A DNA stretch of 8,286 bases from Acidobacteriota bacterium (GCA_021780055.1 JAJXZM010000238.1:1-8286), one strand, 5' to 3'. Numbered from the stretch's first letter, positions 1-7,475 are shown. Made by a program: numbers and translations. The notes: generated by a model from the sequence alone, not told the origin.

Positions 1-2
1 TG

Positions 3-614
3 GCGGGCGTGGTGGAGCATCGCAAGCTGGGCCAGGTGCGCTGGAACCTGGCCGGATACCTTCTGGCGGGAAGTATTCCCGGCTCGGTTGCGGGCATCCT
101 GTTCATTCACATGCTGAAAGGATGGTTGTCTGAAGCGGAGCTCGACCACTCATTAAAAGTCCTGCTGGGCCTGACGCTTTTCGGCGTCTCATTTTTCCTG
201 CCCTTCCTGCGCAGCAGGCAGCAGGCCGCTTCCGCCGAATATTCGAACCTCAGCTTCCGAAACGGCGGCCTCAAGCTTGCCGCCGTGGGAACGGTTGTAG
301 GCTTCCTGGTATCCATGACCTCGGTGGGCAGCGGAAGCTTGCTGATGATCTCGCTGCTGGTGCTGGTGCCTCTGCCGCTGGGAAGCCTGGTGGGAACCGA
401 CATTCTGTTTGGACTGGTGACGACGGCGCTGGCCGGGTCGCTGCACTGGGAGATGGGAAATTTCAATGCCAATCTTTTCCTTCTGCTGGTGGCTGGCGAG
501 GTGCCGGGAGTCATCATCGGAAGCCGGCTGACACGCCGGATTCCCGAACGTTACATCACATGGCTTTTCAGCATTCTGTACTTTTCACTGGGGGCGCGTT
601 TACTCGCCGGCTAG
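3..614 (+). CDS. TauE/SafE family sulfite/anion exporter, 5'-truncated by window edge
   Basis: This is a polytopic inner-membrane permease of the TauE/SafE (TSUP) family, whose members move sulfite, sulfoacetate or other small organic and sulfur anions. The visible 203 or so codons are almost wholly hydrophobic and hold about six membrane segments, among them stretches near 45-115, 150-210, 270-375, 380-450, 470-525 and 555-610. The central block reading [14 protein letters not shown], followed by a [11 protein letters not shown] segment, matches the conserved glycine-rich TauE repeat with its G-T-D/S end. Family members are usually about 250-300 residues, so roughly the first 50-80 residues lie left of the window. 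The GTG codons at 9 and 12 are probably internal rather than the start. The gene ends with TAG and is followed 58 nt later by cysH on the same strand. That context suggests a sulfur-compound substrate, but the transported ion and its direction cannot be read from the sequence. Confidence 0.87.
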   Translation, partial: AGVVEHRKLGQVRWNLAGYLLAGSIPGSVAGILFIHMLKGWLSEAELDHSLKVLLGLTLFGVSFFLPFLRSRQQAASAEYSNLSFRNGGLKLAAVGTVVGFLVSMTSVGSGSLLMISLLVLVPLPLGSLVGTDILFGLVTTALAGSLHWEMGNFNANLFLLLVAGEVPGVIIGSRLTRRIPERYITWLFSILYFSLGARLLAG

Positions 615-662
615 ATGGGGCGCGGGGCGAAGCCTTCCAGACATCTCAATCCGGAACGGACG

Positions 663-668
663 AAAGGA
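663..668 (+). promoter_or_regulatory. Ribosome binding site of cysH
   Basis: AAAGGA lies 4 nt before the ATG at 673. It supports that start over the in-frame alternatives and is read directly from the sequence. Confidence 0.6.
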
Positions 669-672
669 AACT

Positions 673-1416
673 ATGGAACTCGAAACACTGGATATTCCTG
701 AAATTGCAAAAACTCTTGCCGAGAAGCATCCAAGCGAGATCATGGAGTTTGCCATTGAGAACTACGGGGGCGGGCTTGGAATCAGCTTCAGCGGGGCGGA
801 AGACGTGGTCCTGGTCGACCTGGCGGCGAAAATCGGCGGCAAGTTCAGGGTTTTTTCGCTCGACACCGGCAGGTTGCACTCTGAGACTTATCAGTTTCTC
901 GACAAGGTCCGCGAGCATTACGGCATCCCGGTGGAAATCTTCTTCCCTCAGGTTGCCGCGGTAGAAAAGCTGGTCAAGGAGAAAGGGCTGTTCTCTTTTT
1001 ATCAAGATGGGCACAAGGAGTGCTGCACCGTTCGTAAGGTAGAGCCGCTCAAGAGAGCGCTTGGAACCCTGGAGGCCTGGGTCACTGGCCAGCGTCGCGA
1101 TCAGAGTCCTTCCACGCGCGCGCAGGTGCCCGTGGTTGAGGTCGATCCTGTGTTCTCCCGGCCGGGCCGCGACCTGATCAAGTTCAATCCTTTGGCCAAC
1201 TGGAGCTCCAAACAGGTGTGGAGCTACATCCGCGAAAACAATGTTCCCTTCAATCCCCTGCACGAACGCGGCTTTATCTCAATTGGTTGCGAGCCCTGCA
1301 CGCGGGCGGTGCTTCCTGGCCAACACGAGCGCGAAGGCCGCTGGTGGTGGGAGGATCAAACCAGGAAGGAATGCGGTCTACATGCGGGGAATATCGAGGA
1401 GCAGGCAAAGGCGTAA
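673..1416 (+). CDS. cysH: Assimilatory adenylyl-sulfate (APS) reductase, CysH family, Fe-S type
   Basis: This cytoplasmic enzyme reduces activated sulfate to sulfite using thioredoxin or a similar thiol donor. The 247 residues cover the whole family length. Near the N-terminus is the PP-loop-like SFSGAED (38-44), followed by [11 protein letters not shown] (63-73), both nucleotide-binding elements of the family. Cys117-Cys118 (in KECCTVRK) and Cys206-x-x-Cys209 (in GCEPCTRAV) are the four ligands of the [4Fe-4S] cluster that marks APS-using reductases, as opposed to cluster-free PAPS-using enzymes. The C-terminal KECGLH (232-237) carries the redox-active Cys234. All catalytic features are intact, so APS is the expected substrate. 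The ATG is preceded by AAAGGA at 663-668. The gene follows a TauE-type permease on the same strand with a 58-nt gap, so the two may be co-transcribed. The sulfate-activating genes expected with it are not in the window. A T7 run starts 3 nt after the stop. Confidence 0.95.
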   Translation: MELETLDIPEIAKTLAEKHPSEIMEFAIENYGGGLGISFSGAEDVVLVDLAAKIGGKFRVFSLDTGRLHSETYQFLDKVREHYGIPVEIFFPQVAAVEKLVKEKGLFSFYQDGHKECCTVRKVEPLKRALGTLEAWVTGQRRDQSPSTRAQVPVVEVDPVFSRPGRDLIKFNPLANWSSKQVWSYIRENNVPFNPLHERGFISIGCEPCTRAVLPGQHEREGRWWWEDQTRKECGLHAGNIEEQAKA

Positions 1417-1456
1417 GAATTTTTTTCTGCTGCATACGCCAGATGCTGGAAATTCA

Positions 1457-1489
1457 GGGCGGGAAGAGAAAATTCTTCTCGCCCCGCCT
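1457..1489. terminator. Hairpin between convergent cysH and PBP genes, possible bidirectional terminator
   Basis: An outer stem GGCGGG (1458-1463) pairs with CCCGCC (1483-1488), with a G-T wobble outside it. After a 2x2 internal loop, an inner stem GAGAA (1466-1470) pairs with TTCTC (1476-1480) around an AT-rich loop. It sits between the 3' ends of two convergent genes, where a shared terminator is expected. Neither side has a clear T tract directly after the stem; a separate T7 run lies earlier, at 1420-1426, next to the cysH stop. Structure and location are seen; terminator function is inferred. Confidence 0.45.
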
Positions 1490-1535
1490 GCCTGGCAAGG
1501 CAAGATCCTGGGACTCGGGTTCTTGGGGCTTGGGT

Positions 1536-2651
1536 TTACTCACCAAGGTCGGACTTGCTTGCCTGCATATCATTGGGGCTGGATCCCTGCAGGTCCTTAT
1601 AAACCCGGCCAGCGATTTCAGCCGCATGGGGGCCGTACATTTGCCAGCCACCACGAAGCAGGACAACCACCACGTACTGGGGCCGCGCTTCAGAGTAGGA
1701 TAGAAACCATCCCAGCTTGGCCCCGTCTTCGCTGCAAGTTCCAGTCTTGCCCAGAATCTGGAAAGCCCCGTCACTTGCGCTCCGGGCCGTGCCGTAGGAA
1801 ACAGCCGCAGCCATGCCAGCCCTCACGTCGGGAATCTGTGCCTGCAGGTTAGTCAGTTGGCGGCGGATCCGGGGCTCAAAATGCTCCGCTTCCTCGCGAG
1901 TGCGGGGGTATTGCAGATAATAGAGCGTTCCGCCGTTGGCAATGGCGGAAGCCACAGCGGCCCACTGCAGCGGGGTGACTTCAATTCCTTTGCCCAGATA
2001 GGCCAGGTATCCAACCTCGCCGTCCGTAGGCGCTTCCGTTGGAAATTCTCCCGGCTGGTCCCCGGGAATGTCCAGTCCAGCCTTCTGCCCCAGGCCGAAT
2101 TCATGCGCGTAACGGGCCAGCAGCTTGAAGCCTACCATCTCGCCGAGTCTGTAAAAGAACCTGTTGTTTGAATGCGCCAGTGCGTCGGTCAGGTCTATCA
2201 GTGAGTGATTGCCCACATAAAGCCGTGTTTGCGGGGTGATAATGCCCTGCTTCAGGGCCGCCAGGGCCACAATGGGCTTAAAGGTGGAGCAGGGCCGGAA
2301 CGCCCCGCTAAAGGCCAACCTCTGGTTAACAATTGTGAGGATCCGTCCGTTGTTCGGATCAACCACCACAACGCTTCCATTCAGGTTGCCCAGGGCCTGG
2401 ACCGCCGCCTGTCGCACGGCCAGATCTTCTCCTTCAGTGGTGTCGCCAACACCAGGGTTTTCGTCGAAAGAGCTGACTCGCCATGGGCTCCAGTGTCTGC
2501 GGACATGCCGTCGCCGCGAGTGGCGAACACGCCGGCGGGCCACGGCCTGAGGCGCGGCTGCCATCCCCTGCGGGAGCAGTCCCGCTGGAAGAATGTCAAA
2601 TCCCAGTAATCCTATCAGTGCAACAACCAGAACAGCGAGTCTCTTTTTCAA
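1536..2651 (-). CDS. Transpeptidase-only penicillin-binding protein (PF00905-type)
   Basis: This is a probable periplasmic peptidoglycan DD-transpeptidase, 371 residues from the chosen TTG at 2651. Residues 2-25 (KKRLAVLVVALIGLLGF and on) form a signal peptide or membrane anchor. A strongly basic Arg/His tract follows at about 38-53, then the catalytic domain. The three active-site motifs of penicillin-interacting enzymes are present in order: STFK (122-125, nucleophile Ser122), SNN (161-163) and KTG (302-304). The stretch VVVDPNNGRILTIVN before the first motif is typical of FtsI/PbpA-type transpeptidase domains. There is no room for a transglycosylase domain or a class-B dimerisation domain, so this is a minimal catalytic form. 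An open frame continues upstream to a TTG at 2744, giving 402 residues. I prefer 2651 because GAGGAG lies 12 nt ahead and the product then begins directly with a signal sequence, while TTG 2744 has only a badly spaced AGAAGG. The gene follows recA on the same strand. A class D beta-lactamase-like enzyme is a less likely alternative. Confidence 0.83.
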   Translation of the reverse strand: MKKRLAVLVVALIGLLGFDILPAGLLPQGMAAAPQAVARRRVRHSRRRHVRRHWSPWRVSSFDENPGVGDTTEGEDLAVRQAAVQALGNLNGSVVVVDPNNGRILTIVNQRLAFSGAFRPCSTFKPIVALAALKQGIITPQTRLYVGNHSLIDLTDALAHSNNRFFYRLGEMVGFKLLARYAHEFGLGQKAGLDIPGDQPGEFPTEAPTDGEVGYLAYLGKGIEVTPLQWAAVASAIANGGTLYYLQYPRTREEAEHFEPRIRRQLTNLQAQIPDVRAGMAAAVSYGTARSASDGAFQILGKTGTCSEDGAKLGWFLSYSEARPQYVVVVLLRGGWQMYGPHAAEIAGRVYKDLQGSSPNDMQASKSDLGE

Positions 2652-2785
2652 CGCCGACCGTGTCTCCTCAGAATGTGTACCAATGTGAACGACTATCCTA
2701 CTCCCTGGCGGCTTCTGCGCGCTGCCTGCAAGTCCTCTCGGCAATCCTTCTGGTTTCTTTAAACTATGACCGCTTGCGGGTGGGA

Positions 2786-3841
2786 CTATTTCTTGCTTTT
2801 TGCCGTGCCCATTTCCGCGGGCTCGGCATCTTCCCTCGGCCCCGGCAAATTCAGTGCTTTGCGCACCTCAACCTGAACCTTCTCGTATACATCCGGATTC
2901 TGGGTCAGAAACTGGCGCGTGTTTTCCCTCCCCTGCCCAATTCGCTCACCGGCAAAGGAATACCACGAACCGCTCTTCTCAATCAAGTTCATTCCGACGG
3001 CCAGATCGATCAGGTCGCCCGATTTGGAGATGCCTTCGCCGTAGAGAATGTCGAATTCGGCATCCCGGAAAGGCGGTGCCATCTTGTTTTTCACCACCTT
3101 GACGCGGGTTCGGTTTCCAACCACCTGTTCTCCGTCCTTGATGGACGCGATCCTGCGGACATCCAGGCGTACCGAAGAATAAAACTTTAAAGCGCGTCCA
3201 CCGGTTGTGGTTTCCGGGTTGCCGAACATTACCCCGATCTTTTCCCTGATCTGGTTGATGAAAACCAGGCAAGTCTTTGATTTTGAGACCAATGCGGTCA
3301 ATTTACGCAACGCCTGCGACATCAGCCGGGCCTGCAACCCGGGCATGGAATCTCCCATGTCGCCTTCCAGTTCTGCGCGCGGTACCAGCGCCGCCACCGA
3401 GTCAATCACAATGATGTCGATGGCGTTGGAACGCACCAGTGCCTCCGCGATTTCAAGCGCCTGCTCGCCGAAATCGGGCTGCGAAACCAGCAGGTTGTCC
3501 ACGTCAACACCCAGCCGGGAGGCGTATTTCGCATCCAGAGCGTGCTCTGCGTCCACAAAGGCCGCCATCCCGCCTTTTTTCTGGGCCTCAGCTACCAGAT
3601 GCAGTGCGATGGTGGTCTTGCCGCTGGCTTCAGGACCGTAGATCTCCACCACCCGGCCGCGCGGAACCCCACCGACGCCCAGAGCCGCGTCCAGCGAGAG
3701 GGCTCCCGTCGGAATCACATCCACGGGTACCAGGGCTTGCTTTGAGCCCAGGCGCATAATCGAGCCCTTCCCGAACTGCTTCTCAATTTGCGTCAGGGCC
3801 ATTTCAATGGCCTTCATACGGTCGGTTCGTTCTTCTGCCAT
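2786..3841 (-). CDS. recA: Recombinase RecA
   Basis: RecA is the ATP-dependent DNA strand-exchange protein of homologous recombination and the co-protease that triggers SOS repressor self-cleavage. The 351-residue product is full length and intact. Walker [10 protein letters not shown] is at 69-77 and the catalytic Glu99 lies in VDAEHALD. The Walker B strand DIIVIDS is at 142-148 and the ATP-sensing Gln197 lies in [10 protein letters not shown]. The DNA-binding L2 region [19 protein letters not shown] spans 207-225. The N-terminal oligomerisation helix ([16 protein letters not shown]) is also recognisable. The short C-terminal tail is of mixed charge, [15 protein letters not shown], rather than the strongly acidic tail of E. 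coli RecA. The ATG at 3841 is chosen because GGGAGG sits 8 nt upstream; an in-frame TTG at 3877 would add 12 residues without a ribosome site. The upstream gene on the same strand, a 3-hydroxyacyl-CoA dehydrogenase, ends 106 nt before it. The downstream gene is a PBP, and no recX follows. I see no obvious LexA box in the upstream gap. Confidence 0.98.
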   Translation of the reverse strand: MAEERTDRMKAIEMALTQIEKQFGKGSIMRLGSKQALVPVDVIPTGALSLDAALGVGGVPRGRVVEIYGPEASGKTTIALHLVAEAQKKGGMAAFVDAEHALDAKYASRLGVDVDNLLVSQPDFGEQALEIAEALVRSNAIDIIVIDSVAALVPRAELEGDMGDSMPGLQARLMSQALRKLTALVSKSKTCLVFINQIREKIGVMFGNPETTTGGRALKFYSSVRLDVRRIASIKDGEQVVGNRTRVKVVKNKMAPPFRDAEFDILYGEGISKSGDLIDLAVGMNLIEKSGSWYSFAGERIGQGRENTRQFLTQNPDVYEKVQVEVRKALNLPGPREDAEPAEMGTAKSKK

Positions 3842-3849
3842 ACAGGCAT

Positions 3850-3855
3850 CCTCCC
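3850..3855 (-). promoter_or_regulatory. Ribosome binding site deciding the recA start
   Basis: On the minus strand GGGAGG lies 8 nt before the ATG at 3841. It fixes that codon as the start rather than the upstream in-frame TTG at 3877. Confidence 0.75.
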
Positions 3856-3947
3856 TTTTTCCTGCACTTGCACTCAATGGGTTTTGCGGGGCGGCTGGCT
3901 GTCCCAGGTGTGTGTTTTTGCGGGACCCGCGCTGGCCCTGAGTTGGG

Positions 3948-4805
3948 CTACGCCTTCGCGTAATTGTAGAAACCCCTCCCTGACTTACGCCCCAACCGGC
4001 CCGCTTCCACCATCTTTTCCAGCAGCGGGCATGGCCGGTACTTCGAATCGTGAAACCCTTCGTATAGCACTTTCATGATATCAAGGCAAACGTCCAGGCC
4101 GATCAGGTCGGCGAGCTCCAGCGGTCCCATCGGATGGTTCATGCCCAACTTCATCACGCCGTCCACGCCCTCCGCACTGGCCACGCCTTCCATCAGAGCG
4201 TACACCGCCTCATTAATCATGGGCATCAGCAGTCGGTTTGAAATAAACCCCGGAAAGTCCCGCACGCGGATGGGCGTCTTGCCCGCGGTGGTCGCGATCT
4301 GTTCTGCCGCCGTCACCGTCTCTTCCGCCGTATCAAGCCCGGGAACAATCTCCACCAGCTTCATAACTGGCACGGGGTTGAAAAAGTGGAGACCCACAAA
4401 CTGCGCGGGACGTTTCGTTGCTCCTGCCAGGCGGGTGACGGAAATTGATGATGTGTTGCTGGCAAAAAGCGCTTCCGGCCGACAGATCATTTCGAGGGAG
4501 CGGAAGACTTCCGCTTTAACGTCAAATTTCTCGGTAACAGCCTCGATTGCGACGTCAACGGAAGCAAGGTCCGATAGCTCGGTGGTGGTCCTCAGTCTAG
4601 TCTCGGCCTGTTGCTTTTCCTCGGCCGTCAGCCGACCTTTTTCGACGTCCCGCGCAAGCCCGCGTGAAATTCTTTCTGCCCCGCACCCCACCAGTTCCGG
4701 GGTAGTGTCATGCAGGACTACCGAATACCCGTTGCGTACCAGCACTTGCGCTATCCCGTGGCCCATAGTCCCCGCGCCGACAACTCCGACCAAGCGGACG
4801 GTCAA
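3948..4805 (-). CDS. 3-hydroxybutyryl-CoA / 3-hydroxyacyl-CoA dehydrogenase
   Basis: This cytoplasmic NAD(P)-dependent enzyme interconverts 3-hydroxyacyl-CoA and 3-ketoacyl-CoA. It is a stand-alone 285-residue protein of the usual length for the single-domain-pair family, like Hbd or PaaH. The N-terminal Rossmann fold carries GAGTMG at 10-15, and Asp33 lies at the end of the second strand where the cofactor ribose is bound. Catalytic-site residues can be assigned by family spacing: Ser119 in SNTSS, His140 in GLHFFNP, Glu152 in KLVEIV and Asn190 in FISNRLL. The C-terminal domain contains [17 protein letters not shown] and ends with the family's [11 protein letters not shown]. The start is TTG at 4805, with GGGAGG 5 nt upstream. 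Its first bases overlap the stop of the thiolase gene as TTGA, which implies translational coupling. Together the two genes form an acetoacetyl-CoA/3-hydroxybutyryl-CoA module. Whether it serves beta-oxidation, butyrate-type metabolism or PHA precursor supply cannot be told here. Confidence 0.94.
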   Translation of the reverse strand: MTVRLVGVVGAGTMGHGIAQVLVRNGYSVVLHDTTPELVGCGAERISRGLARDVEKGRLTAEEKQQAETRLRTTTELSDLASVDVAIEAVTEKFDVKAEVFRSLEMICRPEALFASNTSSISVTRLAGATKRPAQFVGLHFFNPVPVMKLVEIVPGLDTAEETVTAAEQIATTAGKTPIRVRDFPGFISNRLLMPMINEAVYALMEGVASAEGVDGVMKLGMNHPMGPLELADLIGLDVCLDIMKVLYEGFHDSKYRPCPLLEKMVEAGRLGRKSGRGFYNYAKA

Positions 4806-6007
4806 GATTTCCTCCCTGCTTGCCCCGTCTCCCGTTCCACCGCCAGCGCAATGGCGTTGCCTCCGCCCAGACAGAGCGCAGCAATTCCGCGCCGGGCGTC
4901 GCGGCGTTCCATTTCGTAGAGTAAGTCCACCAAAATGCGCGTACCCGAGGCGCCGATGGGGTGCCCCAGCGCCACCGCGCCACCATTCACGTTGGTCTTC
5001 TGCGGATCGAGTTCCAGTTGCTCGATGACGGCCACGGCCTGCACGGAAAAAGCCTCGTTCAGTTCAACGAGGTCGACGTCTTCAATCTTCCAGCCGGTTT
5101 TTTCAAGCAGTGATCGCACAGCGTCCACCGGGGCCATCATCACCCAGCGCGGCTCCACGCCGCTGACCGCCTGTGCCACAATCCGCGCCATGGGCTTTTT
5201 CCCCAGCTTCTGCGCGGTTTCAAGCGAAGTCACCACCGCGGCGGCGGCCCCGTCGTTGGTTCCCGGAGCGTTGCCCGCCGTCACCGTTCCGTCCTTTTTA
5301 AAGACGGGCTTCAGTTTTGCCAGTTTTTCCAGCGATGTGTCTTCGCGCGGGGATTCGTCGACGGCGAACTCCATCGTTTCCCCCTTTTTCACCGGCACGG
5401 CGACGGGCACAATCTGACCTTTCAGCTTGCCGCTCTTGATGGCCGCAATGGCGCGCCGGTGGCTTTCCAGCGCGTACTGGTCCTGCCGCTCGCGCGAGAT
5501 CTGGTATTTTTCCGCAACCAGCTCGCCGGTCATACCCATATGGAAATCTTCGTAGACGTCCCAAAGGCCGTCGTGCACCATGGAATCGACCAAAGTCTTG
5601 TCGCCCAATCGCAGTCCCTGGCGGGCTCCGGGCAACAGATACGGACAGTTGGTCATCGACTCCATGCCGCCCGCAACCACGATGTCAGCGTCGCCGGTTG
5701 TAATGCCTTGTGCGGCCAGCGCTACGGCCTTCAAACCCGATCCACAGACTTTGTTGATGGTCATCGCGGCCACGCGCGGGTCGAGTCCGCCCTTGAGCGC
5801 TGCCTGGCGGGCAGGGTTCTGGCCCAGGCCCGCTGAGACCACGTTGCCCATGATGACTTCATCCACCTGGTCCGGATTGATTTCCGCTCGCCGCACCACC
5901 TCGCGTACCACGCAAGCTCCGAGGTCCACCGCGGAGAAGGAGGAGAGAGAACCTTGAAACTTGCCTATCGGGGCGCGAACTGCGGCAATAATTACCGCTT
6001 GTCGCAT
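4802..6007 (-). CDS. Acetyl-CoA acetyltransferase (thiolase)
   Basis: This cytoplasmic enzyme condenses two acetyl-CoA to acetoacetyl-CoA or runs the thiolytic reverse. It has 401 residues, near the usual 390-400. The acyl-accepting nucleophile is Cys88 in [11 protein letters not shown]. The NEAF motif is at 317-320, His349 lies in [14 protein letters not shown], and the general acid/base Cys379 lies in [10 protein letters not shown]. The GGMESMTN segment at 113-120 and the [16 protein letters not shown] segment near 241-256 also match the family. The glycine-rich C-terminal signature reads GGGNAIAL where GGGQGIA or GGGMGIA is more common, but the catalytic Cys is kept. The ATG at 6007 is preferred because the product then starts with the typical [16 protein letters not shown] and a weak GGGGA lies 7 nt upstream. 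The frame is open to 6133, but those 42 extra residues are unlike the family and run through the intergenic hairpin. The stop overlaps the dehydrogenase start. Biosynthetic (PhaA/AtoB-like) versus degradative use cannot be decided. Confidence 0.95.
   Translation of the reverse strand: MRQAVIIAAVRAPIGKFQGSLSSFSAVDLGACVVREVVRRAEINPDQVDEVIMGNVVSAGLGQNPARQAALKGGLDPRVAAMTINKVCGSGLKAVALAAQGITTGDADIVVAGGMESMTNCPYLLPGARQGLRLGDKTLVDSMVHDGLWDVYEDFHMGMTGELVAEKYQISRERQDQYALESHRRAIAAIKSGKLKGQIVPVAVPVKKGETMEFAVDESPREDTSLEKLAKLKPVFKKDGTVTAGNAPGTNDGAAAAVVTSLETAQKLGKKPMARIVAQAVSGVEPRWVMMAPVDAVRSLLEKTGWKIEDVDLVELNEAFSVQAVAVIEQLELDPQKTNVNGGAVALGHPIGASGTRILVDLLYEMERRDARRGIAALCLGGGNAIALAVERETGQAGRKS
4811..4816 (-). 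promoter_or_regulatory. Ribosome binding site for the TTG-started dehydrogenase, inside the thiolase gene
   Basis: GGGAGG on the minus strand lies 5 nt before TTG 4805 and within the last codons of the thiolase gene. It is what makes the unusual TTG start convincing; the next candidate starts are inside the Rossmann fold. Confidence 0.75.
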
Positions 6008-6103
6008 AACTGATCCCCGATTATGTCGCTGCCGGGGAACGAAGTCAAGGAGGCAGCGCCGGCGCGAGAATTTTCCTTGCTCTTGCAGCTGGGACGTTTG
6101 GAT

Positions 6104-6151
6104 TGTCGTGGCATGAATTGTGAGACGCCCCACCGGGGCGTCTCCACGACA
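6104..6151. repeat. Strong hairpin: 17-bp inverted repeat with interrupted left arm
   Basis: The core is a perfect 10-bp stem, GAGACGCCCC (6122-6131) against GGGGCGTCTC (6135-6144), with an ACC loop. The right arm continues as CACGACA to 6151. Its complement TGTCGTG is found at 6104-6110, separated from the core left arm by 11 nt (6111-6121). It lies after the stop of the WxPGxW gene and before the thiolase start, both read on the minus strand, so it could act as a terminator for the former. No T run follows on either strand, so a REP-like intergenic repeat is an equal possibility. Confidence 0.6.
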
Positions 6152-6244
6152 GGCTTGAAAAACTTGTCTGCGAAACCTTATTTTGGCAGTGGCGCGGAGG
6201 CTTTCCCGGAGTTGGTTGGTGCCACCCGCGCCATGCCGTTTGTG

Positions 6245-7468
6245 TTATTTCTGCTCGTGGCCGGGGTTCTTGTTATTTCCGCCCTCATGCTGCCTCTGGT
6301 TCTGAGGATGGCCTTGCCGCTCCTGTCCCCCTCGGCCTTCAGGCCGGGCGGCTTCCGGTGGGCGGGACTCACGCGGATTACGTTGCACGGTGGCAGGCGC
6401 GTTGCTCCGGTTCGCCGGCCGCTCATACCTCGGCTGCACCGGTCCGCCACGCGCCACTTGCCGGTTAGGCGTTGCTTCCTGTGGAGCATTCCGCACCGGG
6501 CCCCTCTCAACGGGTGCAGGCGCCGGCCGCCCGACTTCTCTGCCGCCTCTCACTTCGTGAGGAGGTTCATTATATGGTGCTCCTGCGCGCGTTGCCCGCA
6601 CAGCGCCGCTGCCCCGGAACTCGCCCGGCCTGGCTGTAGCGGCAATTCCCGGACGGCCGCGATTCTCGCGAGCCCACTGCGCACGGTCAGTCCGGGCCCA
6701 CCGGTCCTGCTCAACTTGCTGGTTGATGGCTCCGAAGCGCCGGCCACGTTCCGCCGCCAGTTCCGCTGAGGTGGGACGGGCTTCGATTCCGCCGCGGCCA
6801 CCGTTATAGCTGATGCGGGGGCCTCTTTCGTTCACATCCACCCTCTGGCTGTAAACGTTCACGATGTTGACGTTGGTGATTCGGTTGACTTCGCGGTTGT
6901 AAAAGAACCTATCGCCACGCCAGTATCCGCCGTAGTAGCCGCGGCCCGTATAGCCGAACCCGTAGTCGATTCCGCCGTAGAAGCCGACGGCCGTTCCCCA
7001 GTAACCCGGGTACCACATGTAGCCGCCGTTATACCAGCCCCAATAACCCGGGGTCCACAGCGCACCCACAAAGGGCGCCATCACCCACGTGCCCGGCACC
7101 CAGTAGTAACCGTAGTCCGGGTCCCAAGCCCAATATCCCGGCGTCCACATATATCCCAGTCCCGGGCAAGCGGGCTGCACATACACCGGTATCGCCGGCG
7201 GGCCGAAGCTGACAAAAATACTTACCGACGCCGAAGATTTCGACGGAGCCACCACCATTGCCAGTGCCAGCAGCAACGACCCAATCAGGAACGAAACCAT
7301 CGTCCGTCGTGTCCACTTGCCACGTGCGGCAGTCTTGGGCTCACATGCGCAATTTGCCTCTACCGAGTTGCTGCCGGCCAATTCTCCACGCGAGCATTGA
7401 TGGAAGATCCGCGGCCGTTCTGAGGACCCATGCCAAGAACCACTTTTATTAATCTTATCTTCTCTCAT
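6245..7468 (-). CDS. Secreted WxPGxW (YXWGXW-type) repeat protein with basic disordered tail
   Basis: The exact function is unknown. Proteins with this repeat are generally predicted to be exported. The 407-residue product has an N-terminal segment of about 56 polar residues, then a basic stretch WTRRT and a hydrophobic segment (57-73), ending near SSASVS, which looks like a signal peptide cleavage region. Four aromatic repeats follow: YMWTPGYWAW (106-115), YYWVPGTWV (121-129), LWTPGYWGW (137-145) and YMWYPGYWG (150-158). A Gly/Tyr-rich stretch comes next (162-183), then the tail from about 215 to the end, which is low in complexity and rich in Arg, Pro, Gly, Gln and Asn. ATG 7468 has an excellent AGGAGG 7 nt upstream and is the annotated start. 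ATG 7300 would place the signal peptide directly at the N-terminus but has only a weak ribosome site. The gene is monocistronic by context, divergent from the gene at 7920, and followed by the hairpin at 6104-6151. An envelope or cell-surface role is inference. Confidence 0.82.
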   Translation of the reverse strand: MREDKINKSGSWHGSSERPRIFHQCSRGELAGSNSVEANCACEPKTAARGKWTRRTMVSFLIGSLLLALAMVVAPSKSSASVSIFVSFGPPAIPVYVQPACPGLGYMWTPGYWAWDPDYGYYWVPGTWVMAPFVGALWTPGYWGWYNGGYMWYPGYWGTAVGFYGGIDYGFGYTGRGYYGGYWRGDRFFYNREVNRITNVNIVNVYSQRVDVNERGPRISYNGGRGGIEARPTSAELAAERGRRFGAINQQVEQDRWARTDRAQWARENRGRPGIAATARPGEFRGSGAVRATRAGAPYNEPPHEVRGGREVGRPAPAPVERGPVRNAPQEATPNRQVARGGPVQPRYERPANRSNAPATVQRNPRESRPPEAARPEGRGGQERQGHPQNQRQHEGGNNKNPGHEQK

Positions 7469-7475
7469 CGAAGCA

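Noticed and set aside
1241..1852. Plus-strand frame overlapping the cysH 3' end and the PBP 3' end
   Set aside because: It crosses a convergent junction hairpin and has composition unlike a protein family; it is a shadow frame.
2770..2783. CCGCTTGCGG palindrome just after the recA stop as a terminator
   Set aside because: The stem is only about 5 bp with a 2-nt loop and no T run follows on the minus strand.
2483..3190. Plus-strand open frame spanning the PBP-recA junction
   Set aside because: It is antisense to both genes, with no recognisable domain and no ribosome site that convinces.
3842..3877. Longer RecA from TTG 3877
   Set aside because: It would translate through the GGGAGG ribosome site of ATG 3841, and the extra residues are not RecA-like.
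3920..3930. GCGGGACCCGC next to a T5 run as a terminator of the dehydrogenase gene
   Set aside because: Read on the minus strand it is followed by A residues, not T, and the usable stem is only 4 bp.
4075..5028. 317-codon plus-strand open frame across the dehydrogenase and thiolase genes
   Set aside because: It is a Ser/Thr/Arg-rich shadow of two well-supported minus-strand genes.
6008..6133. 42-residue N-terminal extension of the thiolase
   Set aside because: The typical thiolase N-terminus begins at ATG 6007; the extension runs through the intergenic hairpin and matches nothing in the family.
6023..6769. Long plus-strand open frame opposite the WxPGxW gene tail
   Set aside because: It is antisense to low-complexity GC-rich coding sequence; the translation is Arg/Pro-rich with no family resemblance.
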